Shown: one piece after another, positions 1 through 8,577 of the stretch | Layout: each line of letters opens with the position of its first letter | Numbering within the stretch: position 1 is the stretch's first letter | Assembly (NCBI GenBank): GCA_934352055.1 | Contig: CAKRJY010000003.1 | Location: forward strand, 186,001 to 250,000 | Source of the DNA: an uncultured Lachnospiraceae bacterium | Lineage (GTDB): Bacteria > Bacillota > Clostridia > Lachnospirales > Lachnospiraceae | Length of the DNA stretch: 64,000 nucleotides | Reading direction: 5' to 3' | Notes under the pieces: generated by a model | What the model was told of the DNA's origin: nothing | The model's input: only the letters and a program-made list of their open reading frames with translations | Databases searched by the model: none | Program-made: the position numbers and the translations under genes

Positions 1-177
1 GGAAATGATACAAATTGTGGATGTAGTTCTTTGATTTGGATTATCCTGATTCTCGCTTTATGCGGTAATGGATCATCTTTCTCAAATGACGGATGTGGAT
101 GTGGAAACAGCATCTGGATTATTCTCTTACTTCTCTGCTGCTGTAATGATGGCGGCGGATGTGGTGGTTTCTTCTAA
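1..177 (+). CDS. Cys/Gly-rich small protein, 3' part (5' end outside window)
   Basis: Frame 1 is open from base 1 to a TAA at 175-177 (58 codons visible). The peptide carries two similar units: CGC, a short polar linker, then an IWII-LIL hydrophobic stretch (about residues 6-21 and 32-48), the second followed by CCC and a Gly-rich CGG tail. Alternating Cys/Gly clusters and short Ile/Leu/Trp stretches are typical of small high-cysteine proteins that some clostridial annotations call chorion-class high-cysteine proteins; their function is unknown. A rho-independent terminator follows at 199-246, which supports a real 3' end. The start is off the window, so length and N-terminus cannot be judged. 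Coding status rests on the repeat pattern and the terminator. Confidence 0.7.
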   Translation, partial: GNDTNCGCSSLIWIILILALCGNGSSFSNDGCGCGNSIWIILLLLCCCNDGGGCGGFF

Positions 178-198
178 AATCATTCTTCTCTGCAACAA

Positions 199-246
199 AA
201 AAGGAGGCGTCCTCTTATGGGGCGCCTCCTTTTATCATCTTTTTTT
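199..246 (+). terminator. Rho-independent terminator of the Cys-rich gene
   Basis: Arms AAAGGAGGCG (200-209) and CGCCTCCTTT (223-232) form a 10-bp stem, followed closely by a T-rich tract (238-250). It lies 22 bp after the TAA at 175-177. From here to 464 the sequence is very T-rich; I see no supported gene in it, only low-complexity reading frames. Confidence 0.85.
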
Positions 247-464
247 ATTTTGTTTTTGTATCCTGTTTTTTCTGGTTCCGTCACATGGATACGAACTTTC
301 ATTTTTTGTTCTATTTTCTTTTTTTCGCATGCATTCCTCATCAACTTCGTAACATTCATTGTTTCTCAGAATCAATCGCTTCATATCTGCATCTTTTCTT
401 TTCTATTTTCCTATTATTTTATTCTAACTTTTATATTTCGTCATATAGTAAATAAAAAACGCTT

Positions 465-800
465 ATGGAAAATGAAACGCTTTCGCTTTATGACAACCGC
501 TTACAAAACAAAGAGATTAATATCCTAAAAACCATTCTTCCTTACTTAGGATCCACCGCGCAAAAAAATATTTCCATGATGATTTCTTTTTTACAGATGC
601 AAAAAACAATGGAATATTTTGAAAACCCGGAAAACACGATGCAAATACATGCCATGGAAAAAAAGAATTCTACTTCAGACATTCTAAACGCTGTAAAGGT
701 CTACTGTAATGACAATGAAAAACGTCAGATTGATCAGATTTTGAATGCTCTACAAATGCTATCCACCTATGAAATTCTATTTAGCGGAGGAAACAATTAA
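465..800 (+). CDS. Hypothetical small protein (111 aa), first of a coupled pair
   Basis: I do not recognise a family. The 111-residue product is hydrophilic, lacks cysteine, has no signal peptide or membrane segment and looks largely helical, with amphipathic stretches around residues 15-45 and 75-105. The stop codon overlaps the ATG of the next gene by one base (TAATG), so the two are probably translationally coupled. No convincing Shine-Dalgarno precedes the ATG at 465, but an in-frame TAA at 453-455 excludes a longer form with an earlier start. A TATAGT at 444-449 could be a -10 box, which would make the leader very short. The coding call rests mainly on the overlap with the better supported downstream gene. 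Confidence 0.65.
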   Translation: MENETLSLYDNRLQNKEINILKTILPYLGSTAQKNISMMISFLQMQKTMEYFENPENTMQIHAMEKKNSTSDILNAVKVYCNDNEKRQIDQILNALQMLSTYEILFSGGNN

Positions 801-1078
801 TGGATACATCATTTCTAAACAATCCCATGTTCCAGTCTCTTCCAAGAGAAAAGCAACAGTTCTTACAGGCCTTTGCCGCACAGCCTCACAATGGCAATGC
901 AAATGAACTGGCAAGTCAGCTCTCTAATGCAGCCATGCAGGCCAAGACGCAAGGTCTTAGCTTTACCGATGCAGAAACAACGCTTCTCATCGGCATGTTA
1001 AAACAGAATATGTCTTTGGAAGAACAAAAAAAGGCGGATCGTATCATACAACTGGTACATACGTTCCGCCCACATTAG
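800..1078 (+). CDS. Hypothetical small helical protein (92 aa)
   Basis: A 92-residue soluble protein, rich in Gln, Ala and Leu, with several likely amphipathic helices and a Pro-containing start (LNNPMFQSLPREKQQF). No catalytic motif or membrane segment is visible. The SD GCGGAGGA (784-791) sits at good spacing from the ATG at 800, inside the end of the previous gene. A hairpin terminator follows directly at 1078. The pair looks like a two-gene operon of unknown role. Helical heteromeric partners or structural proteins are possible, but nothing in the sequence decides this. Confidence 0.75.
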   Translation: MDTSFLNNPMFQSLPREKQQFLQAFAAQPHNGNANELASQLSNAAMQAKTQGLSFTDAETTLLIGMLKQNMSLEEQKKADRIIQLVHTFRPH

Positions 1079-1110
1079 ACGCAGGGATGCATTCTCTGCG
1101 TCCCTTTCTT
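1078..1110 (+). terminator. Terminator after the small-protein pair
   Basis: GACGCAG (1078-1084) pairs with CTGCGTC (1096-1102), followed by a pyrimidine run CCTTTCTTCT. It starts at the stop codon of the 92-aa gene. The convergent leuS ends at 1111. On the minus strand the same hairpin lacks a T run, so it is a weak candidate for leuS. Confidence 0.65.
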
Positions 1111-3537
1111 CTATTTTGCTACGATATTGATAATTCTGCCCGGTACATAAATTTCTTTTATTATGTTACCGCTCAGCTTGTCACCAAGTGCTGCCTTACC
1201 GGCTGCAATCGCATCCTCTTTTGCAATATCTTTTGCAACAGAGATCACTGTTTTTGTCTTTCCATTTACCTGTACGGCAATTTCAATCTCATCATCTTCC
1301 ATTGCCTTTTCATCGAATTCCGGCCATTTTGCTGTAAACACAGACTCTGTATGACCTAATTCCTGATACAATTCCTCACTGATGTGTGGTGCAAACGGTG
1401 CAAGTAAGATAACAAGTGTTTCTAATGTCTCCTTATCCACCTGCCCCTTCTTTGCCAACTCATTTAATTTGTTGTTATGTTCCATAAATGCAGAAACAAC
1501 CGTATTCAGGCTGAAGCTTTCCAGACGTGTTGTCACATCATATACCAGACGATGACGTTCCTTAATCACCTCAGGTGATGCCGCTGCATTGTCATCTTTA
1601 TGATTCATGACAAGATTCCATACCTTTGTCAGGAAACGATAAATACCTTCGAGTCCTCTGTCATCCCACATAGAATCCAATTCTGGTGGTCCAATAAAGA
1701 GTTCATACATACGAAGTGTATCACAACCATAGTCTCTTACGATATCATCCGGTGAAACGATGTTGCCAAGAGATTTACTCATCTTTGTCATAGCACCGGT
1801 CTCTTTATCACGACCGCAAACCATACCTTGATTGAAGAGTTTCTTAAATGGCTCATCAAAATCAACCACACCGATATCATGTAAAAACTTCGTGTAAAAT
1901 CTGGAATATAACAGGTGAAGTACTGCATGCTCTACACCACCAATATACATATCTACCGGCAAATACTTATCTGCTTTTTCCTTTGATACAAGCTCCTTGT
2001 CGTTCTTGCTATCTACATAGCGAAGGAAATACCATGATGAACCTGCCCACTGTGGCATGGTATTTGTCTCACGTTTTGCAGGCTTGCCACAACATGGACA
2101 AGTAGTATTTACCCAATCAGAAATAGCAGCAAGTGGTGATTCTCCTGTACCGGTAGGCTCATAAGAATCTACATCCGGAAGCAATAATGGCAACTGATCT
2201 TCTGGCACTGGAACTGCTCCACAATCCGGACAATGTACGATTGGGATAGGTTCTCCCCAATATCTCTGACGAGAAAATACCCAGTCACGCAATTTGTAAT
2301 TGACGGTTTTCTTTCCAAATCCCATCTTTTCAATCATGATCGGAGCTTCTTTTTTCAGGACAGCAGATTCCATACCATTCCATTCACCGGAATTGATCAT
2401 CGTTCCATCTGCTTCTGTGTATGCTTCTGTCATATTTTCAATTTCTTTGCCATCTTTGGCAATTACCTGGATAATCGGAATATCAAATTTCTTTGCAAAT
2501 TCGAAATCTCTATCATCATGCGCCGGAACACACATAATAGCACCTGTTCCATAATCCGCAAGTACATAATCAGAAAGCCAGATTGGTACCTTTGCCCCAT
2601 TTAATGGATTGATTGCATAACTTCCGGTAAATACACCTGTCTTATCTTTATCCTGCATACGGTCTACCGATGATTTCAGTGAAGTCTGGTAAATATATTC
2701 CTCTACGGCAGCCTTCTGCTCCTCTGATGCAAGCTCTTTCGCAAGTGCATGTTCCGGTGCAAGAACCATAAAGGTTGCGCCATGTAAAGTATCCGGTCTT
2801 GTGGTATATACAGTGATTTTGTCATCTCTTCCTTCAACCGGGAATTCAACCTCAGCGCCGTAACTCTTTCCGATCCACTCTGTCTGCATCTTTTTAACCT
2901 TCTCAGGCCATTCCAATGTATCCAGATCATCTAACAAACGATCTGCATAGGCTGTAATCTTTAACATCCATTGCTTTAAGTTCTTTTTCGTCACATCTGC
3001 GCCACAACGTTCGCATTTGCCACCAACAACTTCTTCGTTTGCAAGTCCTGTTTTACAAGATGGACACCAGTTAATTGGCATTTCTTTTTCGTATGCAAGA
3101 CCTTTTTTAAACATCTGTACAAAAATCCACTGTGTCCATTTATAGAATGAAGGATCGGTTGTATTAACCTCCATATCCCAATCATAAATTGCAGCGATTT
3201 CATTAATCTGACGTTTGATGTTTGCAATATTCTTAGCGGTTGATTCTGCCGGATGAGAGCCTGTTTTGATTGCATAATTCTCTGCCGGAAGACCAAATGC
3301 ATCCCATCCCATTGGATGAATCACATAATATCCGTGCATCAGTTTATAACGACTCCATACGTCGGAAATAACGTATCCACGCCAATGTCCTACATGAAGT
3401 CCGTTGCCGGATGGATATGGGAACATATCCAGGCAGTAGTATTTATCCTTCTTGCCATCGTTGACATTGATTGGATGCTCTTCCCACTGCTTTCTCCACT
3501 TCTTTTCAATCACCTTGTGATTGTATGGTACTGCCAT
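1111..3537 (-). CDS. leuS: Leucine--tRNA ligase
   Basis: Class Ia aminoacyl-tRNA synthetase that charges tRNA-Leu in the cytoplasm. The 808-aa product has the full bacterial layout: HIGH-type motif HVGH (residues 48-51), a zinc-binding insert with CPSC and CERC (about 158-178), the CP1 editing domain with the TTRPDT motif (about 245), a second CxxC insert, KMSKS (about 585-589) and the C-terminal anticodon-binding region. Start: ATG at 3537 preceded by AGGAGG at good spacing. It has its own strong promoter (3635-3663) with a roughly 90-nt leader. No T-box specifier hairpin or antiterminator fits in that leader. Confidence 0.98.
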   Translation of the reverse strand: MAVPYNHKVIEKKWRKQWEEHPINVNDGKKDKYYCLDMFPYPSGNGLHVGHWRGYVISDVWSRYKLMHGYYVIHPMGWDAFGLPAENYAIKTGSHPAESTAKNIANIKRQINEIAAIYDWDMEVNTTDPSFYKWTQWIFVQMFKKGLAYEKEMPINWCPSCKTGLANEEVVGGKCERCGADVTKKNLKQWMLKITAYADRLLDDLDTLEWPEKVKKMQTEWIGKSYGAEVEFPVEGRDDKITVYTTRPDTLHGATFMVLAPEHALAKELASEEQKAAVEEYIYQTSLKSSVDRMQDKDKTGVFTGSYAINPLNGAKVPIWLSDYVLADYGTGAIMCVPAHDDRDFEFAKKFDIPIIQVIAKDGKEIENMTEAYTEADGTMINSGEWNGMESAVLKKEAPIMIEKMGFGKKTVNYKLRDWVFSRQRYWGEPIPIVHCPDCGAVPVPEDQLPLLLPDVDSYEPTGTGESPLAAISDWVNTTCPCCGKPAKRETNTMPQWAGSSWYFLRYVDSKNDKELVSKEKADKYLPVDMYIGGVEHAVLHLLYSRFYTKFLHDIGVVDFDEPFKKLFNQGMVCGRDKETGAMTKMSKSLGNIVSPDDIVRDYGCDTLRMYELFIGPPELDSMWDDRGLEGIYRFLTKVWNLVMNHKDDNAAASPEVIKERHRLVYDVTTRLESFSLNTVVSAFMEHNNKLNELAKKGQVDKETLETLVILLAPFAPHISEELYQELGHTESVFTAKWPEFDEKAMEDDEIEIAVQVNGKTKTVISVAKDIAKEDAIAAGKAALGDKLSGNIIKEIYVPGRIINIVAK

Positions 3538-3634
3538 TTTTGTTTCCTCCTATTTCATAAAAGATGTCTATCACCTTTTTATCTCTGTAAATATGCGAAA
3601 TGAATGGATAAAAATTCGCACAACACTAGATTTT

Positions 3635-3663
3635 ATAATAGCGAAATGTCATACATCTGTCAA
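3635..3663 (-). promoter_or_regulatory. leuS promoter (sigma-A type)
   Basis: On the minus strand TTGACA (3663-3658), a 17-bp spacer and TATTAT (3640-3635). Predicted transcription start near 3628, about 90 nt before the leuS ATG. It separates leuS from the secreted-protein gene at 3704-4930. Confidence 0.8.
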
Positions 3664-3703
3664 CACTAACCCCTTGTAACATAAGGCTTTTACATATCTG
3701 TTA

Positions 3704-4930
3704 TCAATCATAAAACAGACTATTCTGATTGATTAATAAAATCTTATCCAGCGGGTACAAACAGATTCCTTTTCCATCACTTCCCTCGTAATATTTATAG
3801 CTGGATGTTTCAAAAAGCACATAACACAATCCATTTTCCGTTACAACAGCTTCTGATCCCGGTGGCATTTCCACACATAATCTTTCATTCAAAAAATTCT
3901 TTTGCAATGCTTCCAGATTATCGTAAATAGAAAGATACGATGATTGATTTCGGCCATAGGACTGGCTGACATAGCAATATCCATGGTCGTCGACACAAAG
4001 CCCCTGCACCTTTTTTGGCAGCAGACTCTTCTTTTCTAATAGTAGTGTATCGTCCAAAAACGTATAGGTATACAATACCCCCGGTGTATAAATATGATGG
4101 GTAGCGACATATATCTTATCCCCATAACACATGATTGCTGACGGAGTATTATATACTTTATATTTATCAAAACAATGTGTAATATCAATAAATTTTTCGT
4201 TGCTTTGTGTTGCCAGTTTTTGAATAAATGCATAGGAAATGCGTTCCAATTCCTTCGTATTGGAATGGCAAATCCACAACGACCTGCCATCATACGCAAT
4301 TCCCCCAAGGTGACTGTCCGCCTCCATCCCAAAACTTATAACATGTTCTAATGTATTGCGGTCGTACAAGGTAAGTGCTCCAAGTTTATCTTCCTCCAGT
4401 GCGTACGATGATACAATGATATAGTCTTTCGTCAGGCACAATCCCTGGGGACATTGGTATTCCGATGCATATTTTTGCTGCAGCAAATCTTTGATCCGCG
4501 TTTTGGGATTTCCAGGTGTATCCAGTTCATATAAAAAGCTATACGTCACATCTTTGAGCAAAAGATTCTCTCCTTTTGCATGATAAGGATACTCCTGTAC
4601 ATTTCGATTGCAGTCAATACAAAGATTCCACTTTGCGTACAAGCGTTGTCCGGCTGTATTTTCTATCGTGTAAACGCGATGCAAGCCTTCTGGTTCTAAA
4701 TACCAGCCCCCAAACAGATAGCCCTCCTTTTGCGGATTTTTTAAAACAAATGGTATATCCTGTTCTGTCAACTTCTGCGGATTTAAAATAGAATTGCTTC
4801 CCCCATCCAATTCATAGATCAACTCTCCATGCTTTGGTGTTTCTTCTAACTGTGGTTCTGCTTCTGAATTTATTCTTAGAACCAGAAGCATCATACATAT
4901 AACGATCAAGCAAATTTCTTTTCTTTTCAT
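3704..4930 (-). CDS. Secreted InlB B-repeat protein with beta-propeller-like C-terminal region
   Basis: A 408-aa exported protein. Residues 1-23 look like a signal peptide (KRK, then a long Ile/Leu/Val core). Residues about 40-101 match the InlB B-repeat (Listeria-Bacteroides repeat) pattern: GGSNS near the start, GYLFGGWYLEP in the middle and LYAKW at the end. The remaining ~300 residues contain recurring short segments such as DRNTLEHV, GIAYDGRSLW and GLCVDDHGYCYV that resemble blades of a beta-propeller. CIDC (about 103-106) may form a disulfide. No LPxTG or transmembrane anchor is seen, so it is probably secreted or loosely surface-bound. Function unknown; an extracellular binding role is inference. 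The SD is weak. The gene is divergent from aroF. Confidence 0.8.
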   Translation of the reverse strand: MKRKEICLIVICMMLLVLRINSEAEPQLEETPKHGELIYELDGGSNSILNPQKLTEQDIPFVLKNPQKEGYLFGGWYLEPEGLHRVYTIENTAGQRLYAKWNLCIDCNRNVQEYPYHAKGENLLLKDVTYSFLYELDTPGNPKTRIKDLLQQKYASEYQCPQGLCLTKDYIIVSSYALEEDKLGALTLYDRNTLEHVISFGMEADSHLGGIAYDGRSLWICHSNTKELERISYAFIQKLATQSNEKFIDITHCFDKYKVYNTPSAIMCYGDKIYVATHHIYTPGVLYTYTFLDDTLLLEKKSLLPKKVQGLCVDDHGYCYVSQSYGRNQSSYLSIYDNLEALQKNFLNERLCVEMPPGSEAVVTENGLCYVLFETSSYKYYEGSDGKGICLYPLDKILLINQNSLFYD

Positions 4931-4986
4931 AAAAACAGTTTTCCCATTTTTCCTGTAAAATAAAGATTTTTATCGCAGGCACTTTT

Positions 4987-5000
4987 ACACTTTAAAGTGT
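4987..5000. promoter_or_regulatory. Palindrome abutting the aroF -35 box (candidate operator)
   Basis: ACACTTTAAAGTGT is a perfect 14-bp palindrome. Its last base is the first base of the aroF -35 hexamer, and the related half-site ACTTTAAGT follows at 5003-5011 across the -35/spacer. It also lies between the divergent aroF and secreted-protein genes. The position suits a repressor site, but the protein is unknown. Confidence 0.5.
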
Positions 5001-5028
5001 TGACTTTAAGTAAAAAAGTGTCTATGAT
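5000..5028 (+). promoter_or_regulatory. aroF-tyrA-aroA promoter
   Basis: TTGACT (5000-5005), 17-bp spacer, TATGAT (5023-5028). Predicted transcription start is near 5035, which leaves a leader of about 30 nt containing AGGAGA before the ATG at 5066. This placement excludes the longer reading frame that starts at 4997. Confidence 0.8.
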
Positions 5029-5065
5029 AAAATCTGTATTTAGAAATAAGAAGGAGAAGTTTATC

Positions 5066-6079
5066 ATGATTTTAGTTGTAAAACCACAGACACCGGAAGA
5101 CACCTTACATCGTTTCATACAAGATATCGAGTCCACCGGCTTACAGACACATTTATCCCGTGGTAAAGAAGTAACCATCATCGGTCTGATTGGTGACAAA
5201 ACACAGATTGATTTGACAGCTATCGAGGCAAATCCTGTCGTAGACAAGATTATTCCTGTTACAGAAAGCTATAAATTAGCAAACAAAAAATTTCATCCTA
5301 CCCCAACGGAATTTAACGTAAAAGACACAAAGATTGGTCCAAATAATATTACCATTATGTCCGGTCCATGTGCGGTAGAATCCGAAGAACAGTTACTTTG
5401 CATTGCAAAAGCTGTTAAAGAACAGGGCGCTACTATTTTGCGCGGCGGTGCCTATAAGCCACGTACTTCCCCATACTCTTTTCAGGGATTAGAGGAAGAC
5501 GGTCTACGCTATATGCAGACTGCATCCAGAGAAACCGGTCTGGCAACCATCTGTGAAGTCACCTCAGCCCATGCTGTGGAATCAGCTTTTAAATATGTAG
5601 ATATGTTACAGGTGGGTGCCCGCAATATGCAGAATTTTGAGCTTTTAAAAGAAGTTGGAAAAACCGGTATGCCGGTACTTCTAAAGCGTGGACTTGCTGC
5701 AACAATTGACGAATGGTTAAATGCCGCAGAATACATCATGTCATCCGGCAGTTCCAAGGTAGCTCTATGCGAGCGCGGTATCCGTACCTATGAAACTTCT
5801 ACACGAAACACCCTGGATTTATCCGCCGTATGCGTATTAAAAGAACGCACCCACTTACCTGTCATTGTTGATCCAAGTCATGCTACCGGCGTGCGTAATT
5901 TTGTAGAACCGCTTGCCAAAGCAGCCATTGCCTGCGGTGCTGACGGTTTAATGATCGAAGTTCACAATGATCCTGCGCACGCTTTGTCTGACGGACCACA
6001 ATCTCTTGATTTTGACCAGTTTGCCTCTGTCATGGAGCACTTAAAACCGTATATTGCACTTGCAAATCGGGTATTATAA
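5066..6079 (+). CDS. aroF: 3-deoxy-7-phosphoheptulonate synthase (DAHP synthase, AroA-beta type)
   Basis: First step of the shikimate pathway: phosphoenolpyruvate + erythrose 4-phosphate to DAHP. The 337-aa protein has an N-terminal ferredoxin-like domain (about 1-75, MILVVKP start), known in this subfamily to mediate feedback control by Phe/Tyr, then the TIM barrel with SGPCAVES (about 97-104), RGGAYKPRTSPYSFQG, LKRG and the metal-site segment DPSHATG. Start chosen at 5066 (ATG after AGGAGA) because the upstream in-frame ATG at 4997 lies before the promoter. Followed after 21 bp by tyrA, with aroA next: a three-gene tyrosine/shikimate operon. Confidence 0.96.
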   Translation: MILVVKPQTPEDTLHRFIQDIESTGLQTHLSRGKEVTIIGLIGDKTQIDLTAIEANPVVDKIIPVTESYKLANKKFHPTPTEFNVKDTKIGPNNITIMSGPCAVESEEQLLCIAKAVKEQGATILRGGAYKPRTSPYSFQGLEEDGLRYMQTASRETGLATICEVTSAHAVESAFKYVDMLQVGARNMQNFELLKEVGKTGMPVLLKRGLAATIDEWLNAAEYIMSSGSSKVALCERGIRTYETSTRNTLDLSAVCVLKERTHLPVIVDPSHATGVRNFVEPLAKAAIACGADGLMIEVHNDPAHALSDGPQSLDFDQFASVMEHLKPYIALANRVL

Positions 6080-6100
6080 TTTTAAAGGAGACATTTTATC

Positions 6101-7192
6101 ATGTTGTACAACAAAATTGGTTTCATTGGTTTTGGACTAATCGGTGGTTCCATCGCCAAGGTCATCAAAGAAAAATATCCAGACACGGAAATGATAGCAA
6201 TTGCTTCCCGTGAACATACCATTGCACAAGCTTATGCAGACGGTCTCATTTCTAACAAGACAATGCTTCCACTCTCTGCATTTTCTGATTGCGATGTTTT
6301 GTTTTTATGTGCACCGGTTAAAGTCAATGTTGACTATCTTAAGCAACTTGCACCTATCTTACCAAAGCATTGCATCATTACAGATGTTGGCAGTGTCAAG
6401 GGTGACATCACAAAAGCTGTTGCAGAGCTTGGATTGACTTCTCACTTTATTGGCGGTCATCCTATGGCAGGCTCGGAAGCAATCGGCTACGACCACTCAA
6501 ATGCACATCTTCTTGAAAATGCATACTACATTCTGACCGTGACGGATGATTTTCCTCACGAGCAATTAGCAGACTTTTCTGCCTTTATCCGCTCGCTCGG
6601 TGCTTTAACCTTGATTATGAGTCCATCCAAGCATGATTTTGCGACAGCATGTATCAGCCACTTACCGCATGTCATTGCTGCATCTCTCGTAAATTTTGTA
6701 CAGGAAAATGATTTTTCTGACGAAACTATGAAAACAATTGCAGCAGGCGGTTTTCGCGATATCACAAGAATCGCATCTTCTTCTCCTGTGATGTGGCAGC
6801 ATATTTGCGCTACCAACAAGGAAGAAATTTTAAAAGCCGCTTCTCTCTATGAAAAGAATTTGCACGACTTTATTACATCCATATCATGCGAACAGGACGA
6901 GGATATTATTTCGCGCTTTGCACAGGCAAAAGATTACCGTGATAATTTACCTGTGAAAAAACAAGGTGTTCTTCCTTCTTCCTATGAATTTTACCTGGAT
7001 GTTGCGGATGAAGCCGGTGCGATTGCAACGATTGCAACAACACTTGCCGCAAATGGTATCAGTATAAAAAATATCGGTATTGTGCATAATAGAGAATTTG
7101 AAAAAGGTGTATTGCGCATTGAATTATATGACCAGAATGCAATGGATGCTGCAGAAAATATTTTACAAAAGCATTACACCATTCATGAATAA
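6101..7192 (+). CDS. tyrA: Prephenate dehydrogenase with C-terminal ACT domain
   Basis: NAD-dependent oxidative decarboxylation of prephenate to 4-hydroxyphenylpyruvate, the committed step to tyrosine. The 363-aa protein has the Rossmann motif GFGLIGGS (10-17), the segment IGGHPMAGSE (substrate/catalytic region, about 118-127), the helical dimerisation domain with CISHLPH, and an ACT domain (about 294-363) that probably senses an aromatic amino acid. SD AAAGGAG at good spacing. It lies 21 bp after aroF and 23 bp before aroA. Confidence 0.96.
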   Translation: MLYNKIGFIGFGLIGGSIAKVIKEKYPDTEMIAIASREHTIAQAYADGLISNKTMLPLSAFSDCDVLFLCAPVKVNVDYLKQLAPILPKHCIITDVGSVKGDITKAVAELGLTSHFIGGHPMAGSEAIGYDHSNAHLLENAYYILTVTDDFPHEQLADFSAFIRSLGALTLIMSPSKHDFATACISHLPHVIAASLVNFVQENDFSDETMKTIAAGGFRDITRIASSSPVMWQHICATNKEEILKAASLYEKNLHDFITSISCEQDEDIISRFAQAKDYRDNLPVKKQGVLPSSYEFYLDVADEAGAIATIATTLAANGISIKNIGIVHNREFEKGVLRIELYDQNAMDAAENILQKHYTIHE

Positions 7193-7215
7193 CGAAAACT
7201 TTTGAGGTATATAAA

Positions 7216-8493
7216 ATGGAAATCAAAAAAGCAAATCATATCGCAGGAGAAATATGGATTCCCGGTGATAAATCCATCTCACATCGCGGTGTTATGTTCG
7301 GTGCGATTGCCGAGGGCATAACAGAATTGAATGGATTTTTAGATGGAGCTGATTGCCGATCTACCATCTCCTGTTTTAAAAAAATGGGGATTGATATCAA
7401 CCAGACACACGACCATGTTGTCATTCATGGCAAAGGATTACATGGTTTAGAAGAGCCAGGGGATTTACTGGATGTCGGCAACAGTGGAACGACCATGCGG
7501 CTGATCAGCGGTATTTTATCCGGAAACCCTTTTACATCCACGCTTAGTGGCGATGCATCTATCCAAAAGAGACCAATGAAACGCATCATCACACCACTCT
7601 CTACTATGGGTGCAAAAATCACATCCCTGATGCACAATGACTGTGCTCCATTAGAAATTATCGGTGGCGGTCTCCATGCCATCCATTATGATTCTCCTGT
7701 TGCATCTGCACAGGTAAAATCTGCGGTTCTACTCGCCGGGCTATACTGTGATGGTATCACTTCCGTAACAGAACCTGTTTTGTCCCGCAATCATACGGAG
7801 CTTATGTTACAAGGTTTTGGTGCTTCTGTAACTTCAGAAAAAACAACGGCATCTATCGTTGGTAATCCAAAACTCTATGGACAAAAGATACAGATTCCAG
7901 GAGACATCTCTTCTGCAGCATATTTTATTGCCGCAGCTACCATTGTTCCAAATGCAGAACTGATGATCCGCAATGTCAACTGTAATCCTACACGTGATGG
8001 GATTTTGAAAGTAGCAAAAATGATGGGTGCTGATATTTCCTATGAAAACAAACGCATTGTTTCCGGTGAAGAAGTATGTGATTTACTTGTTCGTTCATCA
8101 AGCTTACAGGGTACAACCATTGCAGGTGAGCTCATTCCTACCTTGATTGACGAAATTCCGATGATTGCTGTCATGGCAGCTTATGCCAGCGGACAAACCA
8201 TCATTCGTGATGCCGGTGAACTCCGCGTCAAAGAATCCGATCGTATTGCTTCCGTTGTCGATAATCTTCGTGCCATGGGCGCAGATGTTGTAGCAACCGA
8301 AGATGGTATGATCATTACCGGTGGAAAGCCTTTACATGGTGCAGCCATTACTACACATGCAGACCATCGCATTGCCATGTCCTTTGCCATTGCAGGTCTT
8401 GGTGCCGAAGGCATCACTACGTTTGATGATCCAAATTGTGTTGTCATTTCTTATCCGGATTTCTATGATACCTTAAATACAATTATTGCATAA
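7216..8493 (+). CDS. aroA: 3-phosphoshikimate 1-carboxyvinyltransferase (EPSP synthase)
   Basis: Sixth shikimate step: shikimate 3-phosphate + PEP to EPSP. The 425-aa protein has GDKSISHR (17-24), LDVGNSGTTMRL (about 85-96), the QVKSA segment, GDISSAAYF, DEIPMIAV and the signature RVKESDRI (about 337-344); the usual length is about 425-430. Residue context around NSGTT is the usual Gly-containing PEP site. The SD is weaker (GAGGTAT) than for its neighbours, so translation may depend partly on tyrA. A strong bidirectional terminator follows. Confidence 0.96.
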   Translation: MEIKKANHIAGEIWIPGDKSISHRGVMFGAIAEGITELNGFLDGADCRSTISCFKKMGIDINQTHDHVVIHGKGLHGLEEPGDLLDVGNSGTTMRLISGILSGNPFTSTLSGDASIQKRPMKRIITPLSTMGAKITSLMHNDCAPLEIIGGGLHAIHYDSPVASAQVKSAVLLAGLYCDGITSVTEPVLSRNHTELMLQGFGASVTSEKTTASIVGNPKLYGQKIQIPGDISSAAYFIAAATIVPNAELMIRNVNCNPTRDGILKVAKMMGADISYENKRIVSGEEVCDLLVRSSSLQGTTIAGELIPTLIDEIPMIAVMAAYASGQTIIRDAGELRVKESDRIASVVDNLRAMGADVVATEDGMIITGGKPLHGAAITTHADHRIAMSFAIAGLGAEGITTFDDPNCVVISYPDFYDTLNTIIA

Positions 8494-8550
8494 AAAATGA
8501 CCTCCTTATTGTTAGCATCCATGTCTAACTTTGGGGAGGTCATTTCTTTT
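8491..8550. terminator. Bidirectional terminator between aroA and the SEC-C gene
   Basis: AAATGACCTCC (8495-8505) pairs with GGAGGTCATTT (8535-8545). Inside it GTTAG/CTAAC extends the fold. On the plus strand it ends in TTTCTTTT; on the minus strand it ends in TTTTTTA. It serves aroA and the convergent SEC-C gene. Confidence 0.85.
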
Positions 8551-8577
8551 AAAATCATCCACATTTATTTCTGGTGA

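Noticed and set aside
159..464. Overlapping plus-strand frames of 90-103 codons
   Set aside because: Phe/Leu-rich low-complexity translations of a T-rich stretch after a terminator, without a site or family pattern.
3538..3703. T-box riboswitch before leuS
   Set aside because: The leader is only about 90 nt and I see no T-box sequence (GGGTGGNACCGCG) or specifier hairpin.
4997..5065. N-terminal extension of aroF from the ATG at 4997
   Set aside because: It overlaps the -35/-10 promoter and the family N-terminus begins at 5066 after a good SD.
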